A DNA stretch of 64,000 nucleotides from an uncultured Chlorobiota bacterium (GTDB lineage Bacteria; Bacteroidota; Ignavibacteria; UBA10030; UBA6906). A program made the position numbers and the translations under genes. Location: the NCBI GenBank assembly GCA_900696645.1, contig CAADGV010000009.1, positions 1-64,000 on the forward strand. The letters are read 5' to 3'. Positions 55,194 through 63,563 of the stretch are shown one piece after another. The notes beneath the pieces were generated by a model, which ran no database searches, was not told the DNA's origin, and saw only the letters and a list, made by a program, of their open reading frames with translations. Each line of letters begins with the position of its first letter. Position 1 is the stretch's first letter.

Positions 55194-56653
55194 AACGACT
55201 CGCTGCAATATCGGCGTTGCTGGTTGTGTGTGCAAGCTACTCATTCGGAGCGGATGAATGCGTGAAGTGCCATCAGTTGCTGGGTGACAAGCCGACGCAA
55301 CTATTCAAAAAGGATATTCATGCTTCGAAGGGAGTCTCGTGTGCGGATTGCCACGGCGGAAACCCCAGGTCTGACGACATGGAACGGGCAATGAGCAAAG
55401 CCGCCGGGTTTATCGGCGTGCCGAAGGGCGATGCGATTTCCGAAGCATGCGCAAAGTGTCATGCGGATGAAGCAAAGATGAAATCATACGGCTCGGCACT
55501 GCCCGTAAATCAATGGAAGACATTGCAGACGAGCGTTCACGGCAAACTGGCCGTGGCCGGTAAGGAACATATCGCGCAATGCACAACATGCCATGGCGCG
55601 CATGGCATAGTGTCGGCGAAGAATCCTGCTTCTCCCGTTCACCCGTTGAATGTTGTGAAGACATGCGCAACGTGTCATTCCAATGCCGTCTATATGCGGT
55701 CGTACAACCCGTCGTTGCCTGTCGATCAGAATGAGAAATACAGAACAAGCGTTCACGGCATGCGTAACGCGAAAGGGGATACGAAAGTGGCTGAATGCGC
55801 AAGCTGTCATGGTGCGCACGACATCCGCTCGGCGAAAGATTTGAAGTCGAAAGTGTACGCGACAAACCTGCCGGCAACATGCGGGTCATGTCACAGTAAC
55901 GCGGAATACATGAAGGAGTATGATATTCCGACTGACCAGCTTGAGAAATTCTCCTCAAGTGTGCACGGTATTGCACTGCTGCAAAAGCATGATTTAGGAG
56001 CCCCGGCATGCAACAGTTGTCACGGCAATCATGCGGCGACCCCGCCCGGTGTCGAGTCCATTTCTAAAGTGTGCGGTACATGCCATGCGTTAAATGCTGA
56101 TCTGTTTTCGGCGAGCCCGCATAAGAGGGCGTTCGATGATCTGCAACTCCCTGAATGCGAAACCTGTCACGGCAATCATGAAATTGTTGCGGCAACGAAT
56201 GAGCTTCTTGGCACAGCGCCTGAAGCAACATGCGGCAGATGTCACAGTGAAGAAGACAACGCAAAAGGATTTCAAGCTGCGGCGTTGATGCGCCTTCTTG
56301 CCGACAGTCTCGAATCGGGTGAACAACAGGCTCAACGGCTTGTGGACGAAGCTGAACAAAAGGGGATGGAGATCAGCGAAGCAAAATACAAACTCCGGGA
56401 TGCACGGCAGGCTCGATTGGAAGCTCGAACGATGGTACATGCTTTTGACAGCGATAAGTTCAGCGATGTGATTGGAAAGGGCCTTACTGTTGCCTCAACG
56501 GTACACGGCGAGGCGCAAGCCGCGGTTGACGAGTATTATTTCCGTCGTGTCGGTTTGGGGATAGCGACCTTGATTATTTCAGTTTTGGTTGTTTCATTAT
56601 ACCTGACCATTCGACGCATTGAGAAAAAGCAACAGAAAGCAACTGTTCTCTAA
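55190..56653 (+). CDS. 11-haem cytochrome c, c-subunit of the Rieske/cytochrome b complex
   Basis: The protein has 487 residues from the ATG at 55190, which overlaps the cytochrome b stop and begins a clear signal peptide ([16 protein letters not shown], cleavage near FGAD). The longer frame back to 55067 would abolish it. Eleven CXXCH motifs (ECVKCH to TCGRCH) fill about 23-370, a coiled-coil stretch follows (about 385-440), and a C-terminal helix (about 455-478) anchors it. It takes the place of cytochrome c1 or f. An 11-haem subunit would let the complex discharge electrons into a periplasmic haem network rather than to a small cytochrome. Confidence 0.92.
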   Translation: MKRLAAISALLVVCASYSFGADECVKCHQLLGDKPTQLFKKDIHASKGVSCADCHGGNPRSDDMERAMSKAAGFIGVPKGDAISEACAKCHADEAKMKSYGSALPVNQWKTLQTSVHGKLAVAGKEHIAQCTTCHGAHGIVSAKNPASPVHPLNVVKTCATCHSNAVYMRSYNPSLPVDQNEKYRTSVHGMRNAKGDTKVAECASCHGAHDIRSAKDLKSKVYATNLPATCGSCHSNAEYMKEYDIPTDQLEKFSSSVHGIALLQKHDLGAPACNSCHGNHAATPPGVESISKVCGTCHALNADLFSASPHKRAFDDLQLPECETCHGNHEIVAATNELLGTAPEATCGRCHSEEDNAKGFQAAALMRLLADSLESGEQQAQRLVDEAEQKGMEISEAKYKLRDARQARLEARTMVHAFDSDKFSDVIGKGLTVASTVHGEAQAAVDEYYFRRVGLGIATLIISVLVVSLYLTIRRIEKKQQKATVL

Positions 56654-56890
56654 GAAGCACACGGAGGTGCCCGGTGCGCGAAACACTTCCCATGAGCGGC
56701 TCTTTCACTCTCTATAGCGGGTCGTTTACCGCGTTATCGTTTTCGATTGCAGCGCGCTCATTCCCGGCAGAAGTTCTTATTTGTCGGAAATCACTAAGAT
56801 GTTCTCTTAAAAATTGGAACCCGGAAGCCTCGGTATATCGGGGAATTGACGTTCTTTGATGTGAATTCGCCACTTCCAGCTCATTAACCG

Positions 56891-56905
56891 TGGCACGCAG
56901 GTTGC
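56891..56905 (+). promoter_or_regulatory. Consensus sigma-54 promoter before the porin-like gene
   Basis: TGGCACGCAGGTTGC matches the consensus TGGCACGNNNNTTGC at every specified base. Transcription should start near 56917, giving a leader of about 32 bases before the ATG at 56949. The 237-bp gap 56654-56890 after the 11-haem gene holds no recognisable gene and may contain an activator site. The NtrC-like protein at 43442 is the nearest candidate activator. Confidence 0.82.
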
Positions 56906-56948
56906 CGTGACACAAACATATCCTATCTCAAACACTACTGAGATACCT

Positions 56949-58235
56949 ATGAAAACGTTCACTCCTTTCGTTCTTTCTTTCGCACTTATTTCGTTCTTGG
57001 TTCAAGCGACTGCCTCAGCGCAGGTCATCAACGGTCGCCTAATCGGCTCATTCTACACGTACGAGAAGTACGATACAGTCGATGTCTCGAAGAGATTTGT
57101 GCGCGGGTTCCAGTCCGCTATTTTCGATGCAGCGTTCTCCGACTTCAGCATTCACACCCATTTCCAGGTTTCGGGGATGTTGCAGAAGAAACTCGATGAA
57201 CGCCCCGACTATCGCTTTTACTATGTGTACGGACAGTGGAAGAATATCTTCAATACGGCGGATCTTTCGTTCGGACGCGTTCCGTATTTCGCCGGCGTCG
57301 GCAACGGCACAATCGACGGAGGATTGTTGACGCTCCGTTTTGCGGAAAACAAATTCCGGTTCACAGCCTACGGCGGACAAACGACACCTGTTGAGTACGA
57401 GCTGCGCGAGTGGAAGAAGCTGAAGAACAATTTTACCGTCGGCGGCCAGTTCCTCGTGAACGCAATCGAGAATGCGCGCATAGGGATCAGCTACATCAAC
57501 CGCCATCGTGAGCGCGTCGGATACTGGGCCTCCCGTGCCGACTCGCTGTTCAATCCCTTCCTTGTCTATGTCATGCCCGAAACGGAAAAAGAACAGTACG
57601 TCAGCGGCGATGTGTCGTACAGGTTCGGCGCTTCCCGTGTGTACGGCAGGTATGATTATGATTTGAGTTTCAAGAAAATGCAGCGCGGACAGTTGGGTAT
57701 CCGGCTTGGCTTGTTCGACGACTTGAGTGTCAGCGGCGACTTCATTCGCCGTGAGCCCCGGGTGATGTACAATTCGTTCTTCTCACTGTTCGATTTGAAG
57801 TCGGTGGATGAGTTTGAACTCGGCGCCGACTATATCCTGTTCCCCGACGTTCGTGCGTTTGCCCGTGGTGCGTACGTGAAGTACTCCGACGACAAAGGCT
57901 TCCGCTATACTGTGGGTCTTGTTCACCGCTACATCGGATTGTCATATCGCGGCACAACCGGCTATGCCGGCGAGCAGGATAATGCAAGCATCCAGGCAAC
58001 ATACCCGTTCTTCGACAATATGTTCATCCCCTCGTTGGGGGTTGCATACATCACGTACAAACTGGACAAGTACGCAAAGCGTGAAGAGGGTATTGCAACA
58101 ACTCTCGGCGCAACATTTCGCCCCATGTCGCAGCTCTCGTTCGACCTGCAGGGACAGTGGCTGCAGAACAAGATTGTCCGTAGTGACGTCCGTGTCTTTG
58201 GGAAGGTCAACTACTGGTTTACGACACAGTTCTGA
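56949..58235 (+). CDS. Porin-like outer-membrane beta-barrel protein
   Basis: The protein has 428 residues from the ATG at 56949; the sigma-54 promoter at 56891 rules out a GTG start at 56907. A signal peptide (about 1-24, ATASAQV) is followed by alternating hydrophobic strands, frequent Tyr/Phe girdle residues and a C-terminal Phe (VNYWFTTQF), the signature of an outer-membrane barrel. There are no cysteines or haem motifs. No specific family is recognised. Its place just before three exported cytochromes suggests that it could sheath a haem wire, as barrels do in porin-cytochrome conduits. A substrate porin is the main alternative. Confidence 0.82.
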   Translation: MKTFTPFVLSFALISFLVQATASAQVINGRLIGSFYTYEKYDTVDVSKRFVRGFQSAIFDAAFSDFSIHTHFQVSGMLQKKLDERPDYRFYYVYGQWKNIFNTADLSFGRVPYFAGVGNGTIDGGLLTLRFAENKFRFTAYGGQTTPVEYELREWKKLKNNFTVGGQFLVNAIENARIGISYINRHRERVGYWASRADSLFNPFLVYVMPETEKEQYVSGDVSYRFGASRVYGRYDYDLSFKKMQRGQLGIRLGLFDDLSVSGDFIRREPRVMYNSFFSLFDLKSVDEFELGADYILFPDVRAFARGAYVKYSDDKGFRYTVGLVHRYIGLSYRGTTGYAGEQDNASIQATYPFFDNMFIPSLGVAYITYKLDKYAKREEGIATTLGATFRPMSQLSFDLQGQWLQNKIVRSDVRVFGKVNYWFTTQF

Positions 58236-58380
58236 TACGCTGTGAATCAAAGACACGAATGACGCACAAAGAACTCAGTATGAACACCGAGAGAAATAAC
58301 CCGCAATCCAACTTTGTGGTAAATTATCCGCCTGACGCTGCGCGGCATGCGGATCAGCCGCTGGCTGAGTGTCTTTTCCT

Positions 58381-58422
58381 GTCTGCCTCCGTGTAACCAA
58401 GGAGGCAGACACGATTTTTTTT
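58381..58422 (+). terminator. Rho-independent terminator after the porin-like gene
   Basis: A perfect 10-bp stem (GTCTGCCTCC / GGAGGCAGAC, loop of ten bases) is followed by ACGA and eight T residues. It makes the porin-like gene a single-gene transcript unless read-through is allowed. The cytochrome start at 58454 is 32 bp beyond. Confidence 0.92.
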
Positions 58423-58453
58423 ATGGTTGAGTTTCTAAGTAAAGGATAAGATT

Positions 58454-59536
58454 ATGATACGCCGATACATCATACTTCTCATTGCATGTGCCGTCGGGCT
58501 TGGCGTTGTTGTTCTTTCGGAGAAATCTCCACTGAATGCAGGAGGAAGCTCTCCTGACGGAAGGAGAGTCCCGACGGTGAAGTTTTCGCACGAATTCCAC
58601 ATCAAAGATGCCGGAGTTGAGGATTGCGCAACCTGTCACGCGGCGGCGAAAACGAGCAAGTTCATGTCGGACAATCTCGCTGCCAATCATGACGCATGTA
58701 TCACCTGCCATGAGGAACAGGTAAGCGATCCGGAAATGATTCAATGCGGGTACTGCCACAAGAACACCAGTGATTTCCAGGCTGCTCCGCAGGTGAAACG
58801 GGACCTGATTTTCTCGCATGAAGCACACGTTGCAATGGAGGGAGTTGAATGCGCCACGTGTCACGCCGGTGTGGAGAACGTCGCCAACGTAACGGCAGCG
58901 AATTTCCCTTCGATGGCAACATGCAACACGTGTCACAACGACAGAAAAGCCACGAATACCTGCGAAGCCTGCCACACGAATTTTGTCACTCTGATTCCTC
59001 CCGATCATGAGCGATCCGATTTTTCAAGAAATCATCGCGATATGACACGTCTCGGAGCGTTGAATGCCGATTGCCAGATGTGTCACAAGGAAACATTCTG
59101 CCAGCAATGCCATCTCGATCCGGGATTGAAATCGTACAGCTACGGCCGCGGCAGAGATTTGGCGACAGAACCGTCGCACAAAACTTCGACAAAGGATTCG
59201 CCCAGACAAACATTGTTGCAGAACGTCCACGATCTGAATTACCGCTTTTCGCACGGCATTGATGCAAAAGCGAGAGAAGCAGACTGTCAATCATGCCATT
59301 CAGTACAGACATTCTGCGCGGATTGCCACAGCGCCGGAGGCAATATTTCGCAGTTGCGGTTCAAGCCTTCATCGCATAGCATTCCCGGATTCACAACGCT
59401 CGGACGCGGCTCAGGCGGTGGGTTGCATGCCGAAGAGGCTCGGCGCGATATGGAAACCTGTATCACTTGTCATGATGTAACCGGAAGAGACCCGTCGTGT
59501 CTTACCTGCCATATGGATAATGGTCGGGTCCGGTAG
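58454..59536 (+). CDS. 12-haem periplasmic cytochrome c
   Basis: This is a 360-residue protein with an N-terminal signal peptide or uncleaved anchor (about 1-29, IILLIACAVGLGVVVL). Twelve CXXCH motifs (DCATCH to SCLTCH) carry flanking His residues of the class III/c7 style (KFSHEFHIKDAGVEDCATCH). AAGGAT precedes the ATG. No lipobox is present, so it should be periplasmic or inner-membrane tethered. Between the barrel gene and two lipoprotein cytochromes, it is the natural internal partner of a trans-outer-membrane conduit. Confidence 0.9.
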   Translation: MIRRYIILLIACAVGLGVVVLSEKSPLNAGGSSPDGRRVPTVKFSHEFHIKDAGVEDCATCHAAAKTSKFMSDNLAANHDACITCHEEQVSDPEMIQCGYCHKNTSDFQAAPQVKRDLIFSHEAHVAMEGVECATCHAGVENVANVTAANFPSMATCNTCHNDRKATNTCEACHTNFVTLIPPDHERSDFSRNHRDMTRLGALNADCQMCHKETFCQQCHLDPGLKSYSYGRGRDLATEPSHKTSTKDSPRQTLLQNVHDLNYRFSHGIDAKAREADCQSCHSVQTFCADCHSAGGNISQLRFKPSSHSIPGFTTLGRGSGGGLHAEEARRDMETCITCHDVTGRDPSCLTCHMDNGRVR

Positions 59537-59607
59537 AGTGTAGTTCCAGTAACAGATTGTTGAGAAAGCAAAGTCGAATATACTTCGAATCACAAGGAGA
59601 CATCGTC

Positions 59608-60765
59608 ATGAAAAAACCATTCACTCCATTAGCAATGCTCGCAGTGCTGGTTGCATTTGCGCTTGTGCTTTTCGGTTGCGAAGGGCCTGCAGGTTCCGAT
59701 GGCAAGGACGGAAAGGACGGGAAAGACGGGACTACGGGCGTTCTGAACCTCGAAGGATTTGCACCGAACATCAATTGCGGCTCGTGCCACAATCCCGACA
59801 TTGACACAACATACTTCTTGTGGGCACGTCGGTATCAATGGGAGCGTTCGCTGCATGCCTATGGCGGCGATCTGGAGCGCAACGGCCCCGATTGCGCCGG
59901 ATGTCACACGACCGAGGGTTTTATTGAAAGATGGAAGAATAATTTTGCAACGCAGACCGTGGCGCCGAAGAGCAACCCCAGCCCGCCCGGATGCTTTGCC
60001 TGCCATTCTCCGCACTCACGGGGTGACTTCTCTCTGCGTAGCTCCAATCCGGTGACACTTGCCTCCACCATTGTCGGGTATTCTGCCGCGACGTTTGATT
60101 ATGGTAAGGGGAACGTGTGCGCACAATGTCATCAACCACGTTCATTGAACCCGAGGCCCGATACCTCGAAATATGCTGCTTCCGATACCATTGTCATCAC
60201 ATCGTCGCGATGGTACCCGCACTACGGCGTACAGGCGCAGATGCTGATGGGAACAGGAGGCTTCCAGTTCCGGGGAACGGCGTATGAGAACTCCGGTCAC
60301 ACGCTTAACACCGCCATCAAGGAAGAAGGCTGCGTTGCGTGCCACATGGCGTCACAAGTGTATCCGCCCGATCTCGGTGCCGGACGCGGAGGCGGACATA
60401 CGATGAAAATCCGGTACTCGTCAACGGAAGCAGCAACGGATACCCTCTTCGTGCTGGCGGGATGTAACGTGAGCGGCTGCCACGGAACGGGCGGGTTCAC
60501 GAAGGCAACGTTGCTTGCATCCGAAAAGGCAATTGAAGATTCGCTGCATTCCTTGTTCACTCTGCTTCGTCAACGGAACTGGGTGACTGCGTCGGGAAGC
60601 ATCAACGCAAGTACTGGCAACCCGCTGCGGATCAGTCCTGCGTACAGGGCCGGGGCTCTCTACAACTACTTCTTTATCGAGCATGATGCGAGCCGCGGCA
60701 TGCACAACAAGAAATACACTCAGGCATTGCTCAACTCATCGCTGCAAGCATTGCGAACACCTTAA
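59608..60765 (+). CDS. Hexaheme lipoprotein cytochrome with collagen-like linker
   Basis: The protein has 385 residues from the ATG at 59608, behind AAGGAGA. The signal peptide ends in the lipobox LFGC (Cys24). A short Gly-X-Y run follows (GSDGKDGKDGKDGTTG), which would hold the haem domain off the membrane. Haem motifs are NCGSCH, DCAGCH, GCFACH, VCAQCH, GCVACH and one CX4CH site (CNVSGCH). The C-terminal 120 residues lack haem motifs. It is likely an outer-membrane lipoprotein, possibly exposed on the surface. It is co-directional with the next lipoprotein cytochrome, 13 bp away. Confidence 0.88.
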   Translation: MKKPFTPLAMLAVLVAFALVLFGCEGPAGSDGKDGKDGKDGTTGVLNLEGFAPNINCGSCHNPDIDTTYFLWARRYQWERSLHAYGGDLERNGPDCAGCHTTEGFIERWKNNFATQTVAPKSNPSPPGCFACHSPHSRGDFSLRSSNPVTLASTIVGYSAATFDYGKGNVCAQCHQPRSLNPRPDTSKYAASDTIVITSSRWYPHYGVQAQMLMGTGGFQFRGTAYENSGHTLNTAIKEEGCVACHMASQVYPPDLGAGRGGGHTMKIRYSSTEAATDTLFVLAGCNVSGCHGTGGFTKATLLASEKAIEDSLHSLFTLLRQRNWVTASGSINASTGNPLRISPAYRAGALYNYFFIEHDASRGMHNKKYTQALLNSSLQALRTP

Positions 60766-60778
60766 CGTGGTGACGATT

Positions 60779-61855
60779 ATGAAAACGAGAATTGTAGTTC
60801 TCACAATCATCTTTAGTGCAGCCGTTCTCTGGAATGGCTGCACGGAACTCAAGGAGGGCCTGCCCCCGGTTTCGCCCGGAACGCAGGTTCACCTCGACAG
60901 CTGGCTTGATACAGCGTCGACGAATTTTCACGGCACCGTTCTCAAGGCCGGAAGCGCGACGGTTGCGTCATGCCTTGTGTGTCACGGGCAGGATTACGAC
61001 GGCGGCAGCTCGCAGGTTTCCTGCATCACCTGTCATAACGCGACAGGCGCGAATATTCACGGCCGCGGATTCGAAGATCCGTCATCCCCTAACTTTCACG
61101 GCAAGGCAATTGCGGCGAACAACTGGGATATGCGTCCGTGTCAAACATGCCACGGGGCAAGTTACGCCGGCGGCACAGTGCCTTCGTCTTGCAGAACGTG
61201 CCACAATCAACCCGGAGGGCCGGAAAACTGCGTAACATGTCACGGCACGACGAATCCCGCGCCACCGCGCGATCTCAACGGCAACACTGCACGAACTGCC
61301 CGCGGAGTCGGTGCCCATCAGATTCACTTCCTCGGAAGTTCGCTGGCATACCCGATTCTCTGTAACGAGTGTCATGTGGTTCCGGGGCCGACGTACGCTC
61401 CCGGCCATATCGATCAGACTCCCGGTGCTGAAGTAATCATGAACAACGAACTGACCCGAACGGTTACAAACAAGCCCGGAACTCCGAACTACAGCCCGAA
61501 TCTTCCATTGTTCACCCCGAATCCGGCGTACGACCCGATTACCTTGAAATGCTCGTCAACGTATTGTCACGGGAATTTCAAGAACGGCAATCCGCAATTT
61601 GCTCCCGTGTGGAACGATCCGAGTGGAAGTCAGATGGCGTGCGGTACATGTCATGGCGATGTAACTCGCCCGACATTGATGTTGCGCGCCCTTCCCAAGA
61701 CGGCAGCGGAAGGCGGTTCACATCCCTCCATTCCGCAAGGATGGACTTGCGCGAACTGTCATGGCGAAGTAGTCAACGCCAACACACAAATCATCAATCC
61801 CTCGAAGCACATTAACGGCAAGCTCAATATCGCCGGCACTGAAATCGACTACTGA
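60779..61855 (+). CDS. Nonaheme lipoprotein cytochrome with CXXXXCH/CXXCH motif pair
   Basis: The protein has 358 residues from the ATG at 60779. Signal peptide with lipobox WNGC (Cys21). Eight CXXCH motifs (SCLVCH to TCANCH) and one CX4CH (KCSSTYCHG) are present. The pair CSSTYCHG followed by ACGTCHGD is the Geobacter-type CxxxxCH...CXXCH signature known from outer-surface cytochromes. The rest is Pro/Gly/Asn-rich with little helix, as in surface haem proteins. It is the last gene of the cluster, followed by a terminator at 61879. A role as terminal surface reductase is plausible. Confidence 0.88.
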   Translation: MKTRIVVLTIIFSAAVLWNGCTELKEGLPPVSPGTQVHLDSWLDTASTNFHGTVLKAGSATVASCLVCHGQDYDGGSSQVSCITCHNATGANIHGRGFEDPSSPNFHGKAIAANNWDMRPCQTCHGASYAGGTVPSSCRTCHNQPGGPENCVTCHGTTNPAPPRDLNGNTARTARGVGAHQIHFLGSSLAYPILCNECHVVPGPTYAPGHIDQTPGAEVIMNNELTRTVTNKPGTPNYSPNLPLFTPNPAYDPITLKCSSTYCHGNFKNGNPQFAPVWNDPSGSQMACGTCHGDVTRPTLMLRALPKTAAEGGSHPSIPQGWTCANCHGEVVNANTQIINPSKHINGKLNIAGTEIDY

Positions 61856-61878
61856 TTTGTGAAAAGATGAATGAACCG

Positions 61879-61920
61879 AATGTCCCGTTTGCTTTCCGGC
61901 AGACGGGACATTTCATTTTT
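61879..61920 (+). terminator. Rho-independent terminator ending the cytochrome cluster
   Basis: A perfect 10-bp stem (AATGTCCCGT / ACGGGACATT) with a 14-base loop is followed by the T-rich tail TTTCATTTTT. It lies 24 bp after the stop of the nonaheme lipoprotein gene. Confidence 0.88.
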
Positions 61921-62313
61921 AAGAATGGGCCCGTGGTTCTTCCCAGATTTAAGAAGGCACAGACGCAAACCAGGTGCATATTCGGGTATTCACTGTCCAA
62001 TCATGTGTCCTCGGAATGGCACATCAATTGCCCTCTCAAGTGTTGAATTGATATACATTTCAAAGTGGTTACTTCCATGCGTATTCAGATTTACCTTGCC
62101 GCTCTTGTGTTGCCGTTTTTGTTTCTTCTTCTCGTTGCCGCTGCATTTGCGCGGTAGCGTTTGAGGCTTTTTTATCCGTTTTCCGCTGAGTGGCACGGTG
62201 CATTCAGCCCTTTCTCTATTTCTCCTCCTCATTTCGCATTCTCAGTATTGAGAAAATGAACGCTTTCGAATCGCTATTCTCTTCTTCTTGTAGCGTTTTC
62301 CCCCTCATTTTGC
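61921..62313. other. Non-coding gap before the TonB-like gene
   Basis: About 390 bp between the terminator and the sigma-54-like promoter hold no reading frame with coding character. The stretch is T-rich. If the promoter at 62314 is sigma-54 type, an activator site should lie here, but I saw no clear inverted repeat. Confidence 0.5.
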
Positions 62314-62328
62314 TGGCATTAGTATTGC
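62314..62328 (+). promoter_or_regulatory. Sigma-54 promoter before the TonB-like gene
   Basis: TGGCATTAGTATTGC has the invariant GG and GC with correct spacing, and a preceding C. It deviates from TGGCAYRNNNNTTGC only at the R position. Transcription should start near 62340, giving a leader of about 56 bases before the ATG at 62396. Confidence 0.65.
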
Positions 62329-62395
62329 GGTTCACATGTGTGGGGGAGAGGTTTTCCCCGCCAGGCACATGCTCGAAACGGAAGGAGTTACTACA

Positions 62396-63160
62396 ATGAG
62401 AGATGAAGCAATCACCGCTACGGCTCAGGCTGGGGCACAAAAGACGACCTACGGACGTTCGGAACTGAAGAAGGTTTTTCACAAGAACTACTTCAAGGGT
62501 ATGGTGATTTCTTTTGTCGTCCACACAGTATTCTTGGGCTCGTACTATCTGATCAAATACCTGAACGCGGAAGACGACATTCCCATGGTATCTGTGCGTA
62601 TCATGAAGTACAGCGACCTTGGTCCGCCTCCGTCCATCTCGGCTGTGCCGCCACCGCCCGCAGTGGGTGTTGCGGCAAACGTTAAGCCGTCCATCGGCGT
62701 TCCCGTACCGGTACCCGATGCGGAAGTTACCGCCGAACAAACATTCGCTACGCAAGCCGAACTGAGTGCAGCACCTTCACCTGCGCTTGAGCAAGCCGCC
62801 GGAGTAGGTGAAGGGGTACAGATACAGCAGGATATTCTCATTGATGACGATCCGGAAATGGATGCGTTCATTCCGGTTGAGAAGCAACCGCAGATTGTCA
62901 AGCGCGTGATTCCGAAGTATCCCGATATGGCAATCCGCGCCGGACTGGAAGGGACCGTGTGGGTGAAGATTTTGGTGGATAAGGATGGCTTGCCAAAGAA
63001 GGCAGTTGTGATAAAGTCAACCGCCGAGTTGTTCAACGATCCTGCGGTTGAAGCCGCGATGGGATTCGTGTTTACTCCGGCCGTGATGAATCAAGGTCCG
63101 GTGAGAGTATGGGTGTCGATCCCGTTCAAGTTTGCGCTGAAAGACGCAGCATCCGGGTAA
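62396..63160 (+). CDS. TonB-family energy transducer protein
   Basis: The protein has 254 residues from the ATG at 62396, which follows AAGGAG. A cytoplasmic N-terminus (about 1-34), one membrane helix (about 35-56, GMVISFVVHTVFLGS), a Pro/Ala/Val-rich periplasmic linker and a C-terminal TonB domain (about 165-250) are visible. The TonB domain has VIPKYPDMAIRAGLEGTVWV and FTPAVMNQGPVRVWVSIPF. No ExbB/ExbD genes are in the window. It may energise uptake of a metal or cofactor needed by the cytochromes or hydrogenase, but its transporter is not encoded nearby. Confidence 0.9.
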   Translation: MRDEAITATAQAGAQKTTYGRSELKKVFHKNYFKGMVISFVVHTVFLGSYYLIKYLNAEDDIPMVSVRIMKYSDLGPPPSISAVPPPPAVGVAANVKPSIGVPVPVPDAEVTAEQTFATQAELSAAPSPALEQAAGVGEGVQIQQDILIDDDPEMDAFIPVEKQPQIVKRVIPKYPDMAIRAGLEGTVWVKILVDKDGLPKKAVVIKSTAELFNDPAVEAAMGFVFTPAVMNQGPVRVWVSIPFKFALKDAASG

Positions 63161-63206
63161 CAGGCGAAAGCGTGCCACGGCTCCGTTGAGCGAAAGGAAT
63201 GTAATC

Positions 63207-63554
63207 ATGCCGACGCGAGAAGAATACTGGGAGGCACTTCAAGCGAGGATTTGCGTGAGGTGTCTTGATGGAAGCGGGGACGGCAATTGCCGTATCGCAG
63301 GAGATGGATTCTGTGCAATGAAGGAATACTTACCCGCGATTGTGGACGCCATCAATTCAGTGTACAGCCATTCGATCGTTCCGTACGAGGAACAGTTGCG
63401 TAAGCATGTATGCGGCTCATGCACACACCAGTCGGCCAACGGAAACTGCTCGCTGCGCGATGAAGTTGACTGTGCACTCGACCGGTATTTTCCGCTGATC
63501 GTGGAGGTGATTGAAGAAACCCGGAAGCGATCACATATTGCGGCAAGCAGATAG
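63207..63554 (+). CDS. Small protein with two identical-spacing Cys4 motifs
   Basis: The protein has 115 residues from the ATG at 63207, behind AAAGGAA. Two repeats each carry C-X2-C-X8-C-X7-C: CVRCLDGSGDGNC then GDGFC, and CGSCTHQSANGNC then EVDC. Each is followed by a hydrophobic helix (MKEYLPAIVDAI; LDRYFPLIVEVI). The spacing suits a zinc site or an iron-sulfur cluster, two per chain. There is no signal peptide, so it should be cytoplasmic unless exported by another route. I do not recognise a characterised family. It probably shares an operon with the TonB-like gene. Confidence 0.75.
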   Translation: MPTREEYWEALQARICVRCLDGSGDGNCRIAGDGFCAMKEYLPAIVDAINSVYSHSIVPYEEQLRKHVCGSCTHQSANGNCSLRDEVDCALDRYFPLIVEVIEETRKRSHIAASR

Positions 63555-63563
63555 GGTGTTCAG

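Noticed and set aside
56907-56948. GTG start 42 bp upstream for the porin-like protein
   Set aside because: It lies inside the predicted sigma-54 promoter region ahead of the start site and would spoil the signal peptide.
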